The translations under genes were made by a program, and so were the position numbers. A stretch of 29,161 bases of DNA from Chara braunii (lineage: Eukaryota > Streptophyta > Charophyceae > Charales > Characeae): contig BFEA01000111.1 in the NCBI GenBank assembly GCA_003427395.1, positions 838,481 to 867,641 of the forward strand. Direction: 5' to 3'. Below the pieces are notes generated by a model. It had not been told where the DNA came from. It did no database searches and was given only the letters and a program-made list of their open reading frames with translations. Positions 9,261 to 17,975 of the stretch are shown here, piece after piece; the stretch's first letter is position 1, and each line of letters opens with the position of its first letter.

Positions 9261-10003
9261 TAAGTGGGATTCCTGGGACTCTTTGGGCCTTGATAGAACC
9301 TGTGAGTGAGGAAGGGGAAGTTGTCCAAGTCTCCTTGCCCAAGGAAAGTCGGAGGGATCCGACAAGGGCCATTCGGAAGGAGGTGGCGGAGATACACCGA
9401 GGGAGAGCATTCGTTCGGACGACGGTGAGCAGCGGAGAAGGGTTGGTAGTCAGAGAGGCCACAGTGTTTCTTTCTAAGGAAGGGTTTCTGGAGGTGGTCC
9501 GCAATTTGAAATTAAGAGAGGACCCTCTTGTGGACGCATCGACGATTCAGGAACGTTTAGAAAAGCTTGCGGAAGAAGCGAGTCCTCGGGAGGAGTACCC
9601 TAGGGTTTACTGAGTGACCTACGCAGGTTGGGAAGAGATACCTAGGTTTTTCAACAGTGACCCCGTCGGAGTCCCTAGATTCATTCTTGAGCGGATTTAT
9701 CCCTCGTAAGCGGTCCGGAAGGAGGTGGGACGTAGGATCGCGATCCTGAGCCAGTTTCGGTTCACAAGGTCGGACCTGCATTCCCTATTGACCTGGTGCC
9801 TTCAGAGTCCATACGAGGATAATTGGTCATCCCTAGAGGGCCTGGGCTACGCCTTTGAGGGCTGGGGCCAACACGTAAGGGTTTCGACCATCACCTGGAG
9901 ATACTTGGGCAAAATTTGGGAGGCAGGGTTAGAAGGATTAGACTTGTCGGATCTCATACGGATAGCTATAGTGTGCCGACGGAGGAATTTGAGGCATGAG
10001 TGA
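9257..10003 (+). pseudogene. Unknown protein, family B copy 4, two premature stops (248 codons)
   Basis: Starts at ATG 9257, overlapping the previous stop as ATGA. The same frame continues to TGA 10001-10003 through TGA 9611-9613 and TAA 9707-9709. Family membership is supported by ATVFLSKEGF, equivalent to TVYLSREAW of copy 1; by EEYPRV, equivalent to EEYPRP; by VPRFILER, equivalent to the P-x-Y-V-F-R block; and by LHSLLTWCLQ, equivalent to LHWLYSYCVD. It is the most diverged copy and has a longer C-terminus rich in aromatic residues. Its end overlaps the next ATG (9996) by 8 nt. Confidence 0.6.
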
Positions 10004-10196
10004 GCCCGACATCGGTGAACTAGCGGGTTTAGAAAGGGCTAGGGCAGAGTTATACCGAATATTGGCCCTTTGCTGGGAAGTGGAAAGGAGGGCGAGGCCA
10101 GGAGCCTTGCGGAGGATCAAGTTGTTAGAGGGTGCGGTGATCAAGGTACTAGATGACTTAAAAGAGGAGCTACTCTCCGGGGGAGGAGAGGCATGA
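9996..10196 (+). CDS. Unknown small helical protein (66 aa)
   Basis: ATG 9996 lies within the last codons of the previous ORF (8-nt overlap), and the stop 10194-10196 overlaps the next start as ATGA (10193-10196). The sequence is dominated by Leu, Glu, Ala and Arg in heptad-like spacing, for example LERARAELYRIL near residues 12-23 and LEGAVIKVLDDLKEELL near 44-60. This suggests two amphipathic or coiled-coil helices around a Pro at about residue 35, followed by a short GGGEA tail. Small coiled-coil proteins occur in polycistronic pararetroviruses (badnavirus ORF2 is an example), but I see no sequence identity, so this is analogy only. Confidence 0.6.
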   Translation: MSEPDIGELAGLERARAELYRILALCWEVERRARPGALRRIKLLEGAVIKVLDDLKEELLSGGGEA

Positions 10197-10675
10197 GAGC
10201 CACCTATACCTCGAGCTCGATAGATTGGGAGTTGGAAACAAGGGACGACGGCCCGGAAGTTGAGGTAGTAGGAATAGCGGATCTCGGCCCAGGCCTTGGA
10301 GAGGACCAAGAGATTAGGGCCGAGAAGAGCTTCCTCGTCGAGGTCCGGCAACTGACCTTGTGGAAAAGGAGGTCCTGGACTACCTTGGCGAGGTTTTCGA
10401 TCACCATTAAGGGGGCAAGAAGAGTACGGTTCTCTAGAACGTGGAGAGAGCCCCTGTCGGAGGTCGAAAGAAGGTTTGATGAGGACGCTAGGTGGCTTGG
10501 AAACCCACTCGAAGCCCGGGTGCACCTAGTCACGGTAGAGGCGCGCTTCTGGGACAGGTCGGGTGAGTACGAGCAGGCGTTGCATCGAACGATTCTCGAG
10601 CAAGGCGAAGGCTCTCGAGGGAGGTGTGATGACTCGCTCGTGGAGGCAGCGAAGAGGTTGGCTCGAGTAGGGTGA
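10193..10675 (+). CDS. Unknown protein (160 aa)
   Basis: Starts at ATG 10193 in an ATGA overlap with the previous stop, runs open to TGA 10673-10675, and is intact. The N-terminal third is acidic with DDGPEVEVV and GLGEDQE stretches. The middle is basic and alternates hydrophobic and charged residues (LARFSITIKGARRVRFSRTW), suggesting beta strands. The C-terminal half has a probable helix around the residues LSEVERRFDEDARWLG. No known domain, membrane segment or catalytic motif is recognised, and it does not align convincingly with families A or B. Its stop is shared with the next start as GTGA. Confidence 0.58.
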   Translation: MRATYTSSSIDWELETRDDGPEVEVVGIADLGPGLGEDQEIRAEKSFLVEVRQLTLWKRRSWTTLARFSITIKGARRVRFSRTWREPLSEVERRFDEDARWLGNPLEARVHLVTVEARFWDRSGEYEQALHRTILEQGEGSRGRCDDSLVEAAKRLARVG

Positions 10676-11526
10676 GCCGGCTGCTGATTAGGTACGATAG
10701 GGGAGACCCTATTGGAACCTTGGAACGGGCCTGGAAGACGGGATCTAGGTATGGAGTGACCCTCCCTATGGTTGAGGAAGAAGGGGAGGTCACTACAGAA
10801 TTCTTCGAAATATACGGCCAAGAAACGCTAGTCCGTTTCTCGGGGGTTTCGAAAGAAAATACCCACACGTGAAGGGCGGACATCTTCTCGTCTCTAGACG
10901 ACAGGCAGTTCTTTGCCACGGAGTTGGCAGAAGGAGAGGACCCTCTGAGTATCGCAGAGAGAAACCGAGACCGACTGAGAAGGTTGAGAGGGGGAGAGGC
11001 CGAAAGGCGAGAGATAGAAAGGATTGAATACCGAGGACGGTTAGAGATTCTGCGGCCAGCCCACGGCCGGACCTGGAAGATCCCTGCCTGGGTCTACCGA
11101 TTGCTCTACCCTGACAACGCAGCGGTGAAGAGAGTCCAAATGAGAGGACCGGTGATTGAAAAATTCCCCCTGGGGGAAGAAAAGGGGCACGAGTTGTTCA
11201 CCCTGTGTTGGGAGTCCCTAGAGCTCACGGATTTTGAGTGGTGGGCTTTGGTAGGCGATTTCATCAGACCCCTGTTCTCCGGTAAGGCCGGCGATGTGGA
11301 TAGAGACTTGATTAGGCGGTGCGCGCGAGAAGGGGTAAGGGGCATCTTGGACCTGGAGATTGCCAATCTTGCGCTGGCCGCTAGCGAGGAGAAGAAACTG
11401 CGGGACTCTTGGTGGACGGTGACTAGCGAGGAGTCTGGAGGGGATAATGAGACACAAGGATCGAGTAAAGAAGGAAGAGGCTCGGAGAAGAGTAGTGGTA
11501 CGGCCAGCCAAGGGAAGAGAGACTGA
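10672..11526 (+). pseudogene. Unknown protein, possible distant family B member, one premature stop (284 codons)
   Basis: Begins at GTG 10672 (GTGA overlap; perhaps a decayed ATG) and runs in one frame to TGA 11524-11526 with a single interruption, TGA 10870-10872. After the stop the frame stays open for 218 codons. A block reading RPAHGRTWKIPAWVYR (about residues 124-139) resembles the paired PRPAG and P-x-Y-V-F-R blocks of family B, and is followed by an aromatic FEWWALVGDFIRPLF stretch. The last 40 or so residues are low-complexity Gly/Ser/Glu/Lys, probably disordered. The function is unknown. The resemblance to family B is suggestive, not secure. Confidence 0.58.
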
Positions 11527-11536
11527 GAACTGATGC

Positions 11537-11908
11537 ATGGAAAGTGTGGTAGAGCACGGGGTAGCACCTCCACTGGGGCGAGCCGAGGAAGACGCTGAAT
11601 TAGGGGCGAGATCACGCAAGCTCGGATGAGCGTTTGCACCGAGAAATGGAACCACGTGTCCCTATGAGAGAAAGGGTGGAGGGGCTTCCCCGTCGAAACC
11701 CGATGGGCGGACCACATGTAAGAGAGAATCGCCGAGGGGCAGGAGTGCCCTCATGACAGGGCTGGGTGCTGGGCACCAAGGAGGAGCGAGGAAGGTAGCC
11801 GGAGGAGAAGGGAACTTGGGGACGGACGTTCAACCGAAATTGGGGGAGGACCGCGAAGATGGGCGAGCAAGGAGGTCGGTCCCGCTTGGGTACGAGAAGA
11901 GGCGGTAG
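11537..11908 (+). pseudogene. Possible Gly/Arg-rich small ORF, one premature stop (123 codons)
   Basis: ATG 11537 lies 10 nt after the previous stop. The frame runs to TAG 11906-11908, eight bases before the gag ATG, with one TGA at 11627-11629. The product would be basic and rich in Gly, Arg, Pro and Glu, without recognisable motifs. It fills what would otherwise be a 390-bp gap in a region where every other base is coding. However, the strand is purine-rich and a chance open frame is possible, so confidence is modest. Confidence 0.4.
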
Positions 11909-11916
11909 GCAGGAAT

Positions 11917-13662
11917 ATGGGAGGACCCGAAGATATCTGGAGAGGGGCTAGGGCCCCGGAGTCCATGCACTGGGAACGCGAGGACCCGGGTTATGGGGGT
12001 CGCAGGGAGGAGGAACCGTGGGGACCTCCGAGATATCGACCCTGGATGAAGGATTTGGACCCTTCCTGGTACAAACCGTATGATCCAGCGCTAGATGGGC
12101 CGGCTGACGGACCTTACTTCCGACGATATGACGATCGCCGAGTCCCTTACTACGATGTAAACCTGGGGCTAGAGTCGCTCTACTTTAACGGAAGAGATGT
12201 GACCGGATTCGTGGAGAACTGAGAGAGTTATGCCTACCGTAAGAAGTTTTCGGAGAAAGAGTGGATCGACCACTTCATTCAACATTCGGACATAGAATTG
12301 GACCAGGCCATTAGGGCCGTGTACCCGTCTGATGGAAGGTGGAAGACGTTCAAAAGCAGCCTGCTTAGGATCTTTGCTTGTGACGATATGATCCCCACGA
12401 TAGAGGGGCTGCGTCGGGTAACAAGATGAGAGCAAGAGAGTCTGGTGGCTTTTACCCGACGGTTCAACTGCTTGTCCTAGGCCTTGGTGGATAGAGGGAT
12501 GTTGTCAGAAGTCGACAGGTGCGTGATGTTCATGTTGCACCTGCCTAAAGAAAAGAGGAGGGAGGTCCTCGAGAAGGCCCCTAGGGACTCCGCTAATTTT
12601 GAAAGGGTCGCCGAAGTAGTCTTCACCGGAGGGGGTGTAGACGTACGAGAATATATGAAGGAAAGTCTGGACATGGCACTGCGGAGTATGCGGTCCCAAA
12701 AGAGCGACGGTCCTCGTGGGAACGAAAGGCAGCCTCCGGGGCCTCCTGCCCAGCGGTGGGGAGGAGGGCCCTCAGGTTGGTGGAACGAACCCGACAATCA
12801 AGTGAGCTGGAGGGCCGATCGAGAGGCCGGGGGTAATCGGGCCCCGGAGTGGGGAAATTCCCGGTGGAGGGATGCAAGGGATGGGAGATGGGGAGACCCT
12901 CCCCAATCGAGGGCCATGGGTGCTCAACCTGAAGTAAGTCAGGCCAGAACGCCACCGCCTCCCGGGCCTCCCACGGCGACGGGAGTGCCACCTCAAGTCG
13001 TGCCCCGCTTGAACAACCCACCGTCTCGAAGCGTGTGTGTCTACTGTAATAAGGAGGGCCATATCAAACGAGAGTGCCCTTACCTTACGGAAGCCTTGAG
13101 GTTAGGGGTGGTGAAATTAAACGAGAATAAGTGGGTAGTTTGGGGAGATGATGGGGAAGCAGTCTCCTTCTATCCCTCAATAAAGGTGAATGTGGAAAAG
13201 AGGATAGCCCTCCAGGAGGCAAGGCTGGGGAAGAAGCCCGAGGTTGGGGGTACCTCCAACACATCCCATGTCCAAATGACAGAATCACCTGGAGGCGTGT
13301 CCATTAGGGAACCCCGAGTGTCCAACATTAAGTTCGTTGAGACCCAGCCTGAAGAGGAAGGACCTTGCCTAAGGGTAAGAACCCAGGTCGGGGCCGAGAT
13401 GTCTAAAGGCAAAGAGAGCGTGGCGGAAGATGGAGGAAGAAGGAGCGACGACGATGATCAACCGATGGCCGACGCCAAAGCTGCGGAAGAAAGGAAGGAG
13501 GAACCCACTTCACCCAAATCGCCTAGGAAGAGGGGGGGTGAAAAAGTTCGAGATGAAATGCACCTTAGACGAGATAGACACGGTAGCTCCCCTACGGAGG
13601 ACCCTGATGCAGCCTATGCAGTGCACGTTTCTGGAATATTTGGCGGCCAGCAAAAGCGCTAG
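11917..13662 (+). pseudogene. gag: Retroelement gag with CCHC zinc knuckle (broken)
   Basis: The structural polyprotein that would assemble the cytoplasmic particle and bind the RNA. The frame from ATG 11917 runs to TAG 13660-13662 through three in-frame stops: TGA 12220, TGA 12427 and TAG 12478. All three fit Trp TGG codons changed by G-to-A. An acidic, Pro/Tyr/Trp-rich N-terminus is followed by a capsid-like helical region (12180-12700) with the YFNGRDVTGFVE word typical of Ty3-type gags. A Pro/Gly-rich linker comes next, then a CX2CX4HX4C knuckle at 13036-13077 (CVYCNKEGHIKREC). The last part is charged and low-complexity. The pol frame opens in another phase after the G7 run at 13532-13538. 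Confidence 0.85.
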
Positions 13663-14200
13663 GGAAGGACTCCTAAGCATCACGAAGAAAGTAAGAGTCC
13701 CGCTCGCCGGAGGACCCACGGTTCCTGGGGATGGTCCGGCCAAAGAAGAAGTGCAGTCCTCCCGGATCGCCATAGAGGAGCTGCCGGTAAGCTTCTTCTC
13801 GGGAGAAGAGGCCAAAAAGTTCTATGTATTAGGGAGCGGCTAGCTCCAAGCAGTGGTGAGTGGGAAGAAGATGAGGGCTCTGGTGGACAATGGGTCCGAA
13901 TCCACGGTATGTAGAGATTCCATTGCCCGGGGGTTAGGGTTGGAAATAGATAGGGGGGTGTCAATGTCAATGATCGTAGCGGACAACAAGCTATAACTGG
14001 CAGAGGGGGGGTGTCACAACCCCGTGATCGAGGTCGCGGGCGTCGAGGCCTCGGTCCCAATATTTTCGGTAAAAGAGTGTTCCTCCGAGTTGATCCTCAG
14101 TAGAACCTGGCTGAGCGCAGTTCACGCTACCACGGTTGACCTACCTGATGGGAGTTAGACCCTCTCAATCCAAAGTCCGGATGGAATCCGGGTGGTCCTA
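13539..14200 (+). pseudogene. pol: Pol: aspartic protease domain (broken)
   Basis: The protease that would cleave the Gag-Pol polyprotein. After the G7 tract the coding phase is +1 relative to gag and reads through a CTFLEYLAAS word (about 13625-13655) common just before the protease in this lineage. The active-site motif ALVDNGSES lies at about 13877-13903, with the catalytic Asp codon at 13886-13888 (DNG in place of the usual DSG/DTG). A flap-like VADNKL and the ILSRTWL motif (about 14096-14116), equivalent to ILGRxWL, follow. In-frame stops are TAG 13841, TAA 13994 and TAG 14156, the last two consistent with CAA or CAG to stop. It is inactive as it stands. Confidence 0.8.
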
Positions 14201-14740
14201 AAGACCATGGACACACAAGATGAGCAGAACCGGACCAACATTCCTAGACGGAAGGGGGCCCAGTCGAGGGTATGCCAAGTCCGTCTAGAAGAAGCACCCT
14301 TTACTGATAAGGAACCCCCGGGGGACCGATTAGAGGTCGAGGATGTCGGGGGCAGAGTTGTGATCAACGGGGTAGGGTACGAGAAGGAGGACGAGGAGGA
14401 GGAGTTCGGTGGGCGCGTGAGGCTGTTTTTTTTGGAGGAATCCCCCTAGCCGGCGGAATCAAGAAGCATAAAACCGTGGCGGAAAAAGTGAAACCCGCCG
14501 CGGTCAGCCGGGATAGAACGGGGAAAACTTCGATATCGGAGGAGGAGATCGTTGATATCATCCGAAAAAGGAAGGAGACCGAGGGACAAAGAATTACAGC
14601 CGATAGATTGGCCAAGATGGATATAGGGGATGGAAACCTCACGGAGAAAGAGAAGGAGTTCGTAGCAATGACCCTAAGGGGCTGCGATAAGGCCATTGCC
14701 TTCGATGACTCGGAGAGGGGGAGGATCGATCCAAGGTACG
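14201..14740 (+). pseudogene. pol: Pol: protease-RT linker with frameshift
   Basis: A highly charged linker rich in Glu, Lys and Arg. The phase changes at or near the T8 run 14426-14433: upstream the protein is in the protease phase, downstream in the RT phase (GGIPLAGG, then KTVAEKVKP and ISEEEIVDIIRKRK). An indel in the T run is the simplest explanation. No catalytic motif is expected in this segment. Confidence 0.6.
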
Positions 14741-15540
14741 CTAAGCCCGCCCGGATCCACACGATTCCTCACGTACCTTGGAAAGATAGACCTCAGTGAA
14801 AGTATGCTCAAAAGGAGAAAGAAGACATTGTGACTTTTATTAAAGAGAAGATAATGACTTTCGTCGCGGAGCCTTGCGAGAGTGCCTACTCCAATAAGTG
14901 TTTTTTTCTGAGGAAAGGGGGTAGCAACAAACTGAGGTGGATTCAAAACCTCCAAAGGACCAACGCGGTCACTATAAGGGACGTGGGGTCCATCCCTGAG
15001 GCGGACCTACTTGCGGAAGGATCGGGAGGACGCTCAATATACTCAATCTGCGATCTCTTCTCAGGCTATGACGAAATTTCCTTGGACTACTGAGATAGGC
15101 ACATGACCGCGATGCATACGCCTCTAGGGCTGGTCCAAATGATGATGGTTCTGATGGGGTGGACGAACGGCATGGCGGTGTTCCAAAGGGCCATGATTGT
15201 GGTCCTCAAGGAGTTCATACCGGAAAAGGTGGAGGTCTTCCTTGATGACTTCCCGATAAAAGGGTCAGTCGAACGGGACGAGACAGAGGTCTTCCCCGGG
15301 GTGAAAAAGTTTGTAGTGGACCACATGAAGGACGTCAGGGATGTCCTTGCGAAATTAGACGACGCCAACCTTACGGTGAGTGGGACTGAGAGTCGCTGGG
15401 GAGTGTCGTCAATCAAGATATTGGGCTTCATTTGCGACAGGGATGGGCGGAAGCCCGACCTCGGGAAATTGGAAAAATTGATGACCTGACCGTCGCCGCT
15501 AAAGTCGATAACGGAGGTTAGGCAATTTTTAGGGGTGGTG
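14741..15540 (+). pseudogene. pol: Pol: reverse transcriptase domain (broken)
   Basis: RNA-dependent DNA polymerase of the element. In order: the RWIQNLQRTNAVT segment (about 14935-14975), equivalent to the R-x-x-x-D-Y-R-x-L-N motif; SICDLFSGYDEI (about 15046-15080), carrying the first catalytic Asp; RHMTAMHTPLGL (about 15097-15132); and the WTNGMAVFQRAM segment (about 15160-15195). FLDD at 15238-15249 is the YxDD catalytic box with Phe for Tyr, followed by thumb sequence and VRQFLGVVG at about 15515-15540. In-frame stops are TGA 14797 (Trp expected), TGA 15091 (probably from CGA) and TGA 15487 (Trp expected). The frame changes around 15535-15548, before the RNase H part. Confidence 0.9.
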
Positions 15541-16110
15541 GGTGGAGGATCTTTATAAAGGCCTACAGTGAGAAAGCGGAGCCTCTTAGACGGCTGCTTA
15601 GAAAATCGGAGGAATGGATTTGGGGAGACGAGCAGGCTGCGACCATGGAGGTCCTTAAGGAAGAGTTCCGTGAAGGTGGGCAGATCCTAGGGGTTCCTTT
15701 CTTCAAGGATGAGGAAAATTGTCCGTTCATAGTTTCTACGGATGCTGGACCTTGTTCCGTAGGGGGACTTCTGTCGCAAAAGGATAAAAACGGGAAAGAG
15801 AGGCCTCTTCGTTTTGAGAGTCGGGCCTTAAATCCCGCCGAGAGGAACTACAGCCAATTCAAGAAAGAAGTGTTAGGGGTGTTGCACTGCTTAAAGACCT
15901 TCCGTCACTACATCTACGGGCGACATTTCTTCCTAAGAGTAGACCCGACCGCGGTAGCGACTGTCCTTCAAAAGGACTTTTCTCTGACCGACCCAACTAT
16001 CGCCAGGTGGATGATACATATTAGGCTCTACGACTATAGGGTCGAGCGGATCTCCGGGGCCAAAAATCCGGTCGCCGACGAGCTGTCCCGACTCCCGATC
16101 CGGGAAGAGG
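15541..16110 (+). pseudogene. pol: Pol: RNase H domain
   Basis: Degrades the RNA strand of the RNA:DNA hybrid during reverse transcription. After the frameshift near 15540 a new open phase runs without a stop through the connection and RNase H to the integrase finger. Visible signatures are FIVSTDAG (about 15727-15750, first Asp), the ALNPAERNYSQFKKEVLGVL segment carrying the catalytic Glu, HYIYGRHFFLRVDPTAV with the next Asp, and NPVADELSR (about 16066-16092) with the last Asp. All expected catalytic acids appear to be present. Confidence 0.88.
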
Positions 16111-17406
16111 ATTACCGGAAGTTAGAGGATGTAAGGGCAGCAATGACCAAGGAAGAGATAATCCAAGTAACCACTAACCGAGCGCGAGTGGGGGTGACCA
16201 TCCGGGAGGAAGGAGGGAGCCCGGAGACGTTCCTCGCTAACCTTTACGACGGGAAGTACTGCGACATAGGACTTTACCTAGCCGGCAGAGAGGAAGGCAC
16301 CGAGGTGATTAAGAGGGAGGCGCTCGGGTATTGCTTACGAGGAGGACACCTCTTTAAGAGGCCTACCAAGTTTGCGATTCCTATGAGAGTGCTTTGTGAT
16401 CCGGGAGAAAGGAAGGCAGTCATAGAGGAACTGCACGACGGGGTCGTCGGAGGGCATAGAGGGGTGAAAGACACTTTTGATAAAGTCCGTAGGCTCTAAT
16501 GGTGGGACGGGCAGTACGGAGAAGTCGAAAAGTATTGTTCGACCTGTGAGGCTTGCCAAAAGAGAGCAACAGTCCGCTACAAGGAACCCCTGGTTCCATC
16601 GCTCCCAACCGTACCAGGAGAGGAGGTCCACGTTGACCTATTAACCATGCCAAAAGGGGTCGGAGGACTCCGGTATATAATCAACGCCCGTGACGATCTC
16701 ACTGGATTCGTGGAAGCAAAGGCCATTAAGAAAAAGACGGCCGAAGAAGTGAGTGACTTTCTCCTAGAGTACATCGCTAGGTACAGGTGTGTAGGGAAGA
16801 TAGTTATGGATAGAGGATCCGAGTTCTCGAGCCAAAAGGTCAAGTCGATATTAGAAAGGGCAGGGATAAAAGCGGCCTACACGACCGCCTATCACCCACA
16901 GAGCAACTCCCCGGTCGAGAGAGGTCACCAAACGCTAGTGGACGCTTTAGCAAAATTGTGCAAGGGGCGCGCGGAACAATGGCCGAAATACTTGCGGTAT
17001 GCAGTTTGGGCAGACAACATCACGGTTAAATCAAGTACTGGTTATCCTGCTTACACCCTATGGTTCGGAAGACATTGCCCCCTGCCCATCGAATTTCACG
17101 TCGACACCTGGACAAGTGTCTCGTGGAAGACCAACATGACGAAGACTGAGCTATTGGAGGCGAGGATACAACAAATAGCAAAAACCTGGACGCGGGGCTT
17201 GCCGAGGCGGGAAAGAACATTGAGAAGGAGAGGACGAAGGGGAAGGAAAGATGGGACAAGAACTTACGGGTCCAGCAGAAGCCGATAGGGACTAATGACC
17301 TCGTCTTAATGTACGACTCGTCGCTGGAGAAGACTTGGAGCAGGAAGTTGGCCAACCGGTGGATGGGTCCATACCGGGTCCTAAGGATATTGGACGGGGG
17401 AGCATA
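16111..17406 (+). pseudogene. pol: Pol: integrase, HHCC and DDE core (broken)
   Basis: Inserts the cDNA into the host chromosome. The zinc finger has HDGVVGGH before and CSTC after the TAA 16497-16499. The DDE core is complete: Asp codons at 16635-16637 (HVDLL) and 16809-16811 (MDRGSEF), and Glu at 16917-16919 (SPVERGHQ), giving the classical D-35-E spacing. A frameshift at about 17190-17200 moves the C-terminal part into another phase, where NRWMGPYRVLRILDGG (the GPY/F-type module of Ty3 elements) is read at about 17350-17400. A palindromic MITE interrupts the reading frame immediately afterwards. I see no chromodomain. Confidence 0.9.
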
Positions 17407-17619
17407 TAACTGCCATTTCGTCAAAATGGACATTTTTTATTTTTTGAACGAAATTGAAACCGAGTGTTTTGGCCGAAAACTCGTCAAAATTTGTTGTTCC
17501 TGAGGGTCCAAACGCTGGACCCTCGGGAACAACAAATTTTGACGAGTTTTCGGCCAAAACACTCGGTTTCAATTTCGTTCAAAAAATAAAAAATGTCCAT
17601 TTTGACGAAATCGTCGTTA
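17407..17619. mobile_element. Palindromic fold-back MITE with TA target duplication
   Basis: Two arms of about 104 bp around a 5-nt centre (17511-17515) are almost perfectly complementary. Visible differences are one base in the inner arm (the CCTGAGG/CCTCGGG pair) and a 4-bp mismatch block just inside the tips. The ends read TAAC...GTTA and are flanked by TA (17405-17406 and 17620-17621). A TA duplication with near-complete palindromy is typical of Tc1/mariner-type MITEs and fold-back elements. Excising the element plus one TA (215 bp) brings the upstream integrase phase directly into line with the downstream ELDGT motif. The same short peptide appears on both strands across it, which is a consequence of the palindrome. 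Confidence 0.92.
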
Positions 17620-17621
17620 TA

Positions 17622-17964
17622 TCTCCTTGCCGAATTAGACGGAACCAAGTTACAGGACCCTATCGCGGGGGCTCGCCTCAAACTCTTTTGATGGCGAGGG
17701 ACTTTTAGGGAGGAACCAAAGAGGAAGGGGAAGGAAGTGGTCGACGTGAAAAGGACCCTCACCCACGAGAGGGGAGAGACTTCAAAACAAGGAGCCTCTT
17801 CTCGACCGCCTAAGAGGGGGTATAAGGTTCGGAGACCTCCCTTGCCAAAAACCCCTAGAAGGAAGAAATGGTCGAGGGAAGACGACGGGACCGGCGTGAG
17901 GGAAGAAAGAAAACGGAAAAGAGAGAGGAGAGAGAAAAGGATGAGGAGGCGGAGACAAATATAG
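17622..17964 (+). pseudogene. pol: Pol: integrase C-terminal end and basic tail
   Basis: Continuation of the integrase after the MITE. ELDGTKLQDPIAGARLKLF (about 17632-17688) is the usual end of the GPY/F module. A TGA at 17689-17691 interrupts, then the same phase continues for about 90 codons to TAG 17962-17964. This tail is extremely basic, with RRKKW and KRKRERREKRMRRRR clusters, so it could act as a nuclear localisation or nucleic-acid-binding segment. That role is inferred from composition only. Confidence 0.7.
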
Positions 17965-17975
17965 AATCACCTAAT

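Noticed and set aside
6049-11526. Bacterial operon contamination
   Set aside because: ATGA overlaps are operon-like, but the block shares strand bias, decay and tight spacing with the Ty3 gag-pol that follows. Purine-rich words before starts are not informative on such a purine-rich strand.
10204-11717. Long minus-strand ORFs opposite the cassette
   Set aside because: Shadow frames of the purine-rich coding strand, Ser/Pro/Leu-rich, without junction logic or paralogy.
6049-17691. TGA read as an amino acid (code change) because ten of 17 internal stops are TGA
   Set aside because: TAG and TAA also interrupt frames, true ORF ends use TGA at the ATGA junctions, and TGA stops fall at both Trp and Arg positions. 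Mutation decay explains this better.
17381-17762. ORFs on both strands encoding the same KFVVPEG-containing peptide
   Set aside because: They mirror each other because they read the two arms of the palindromic MITE.
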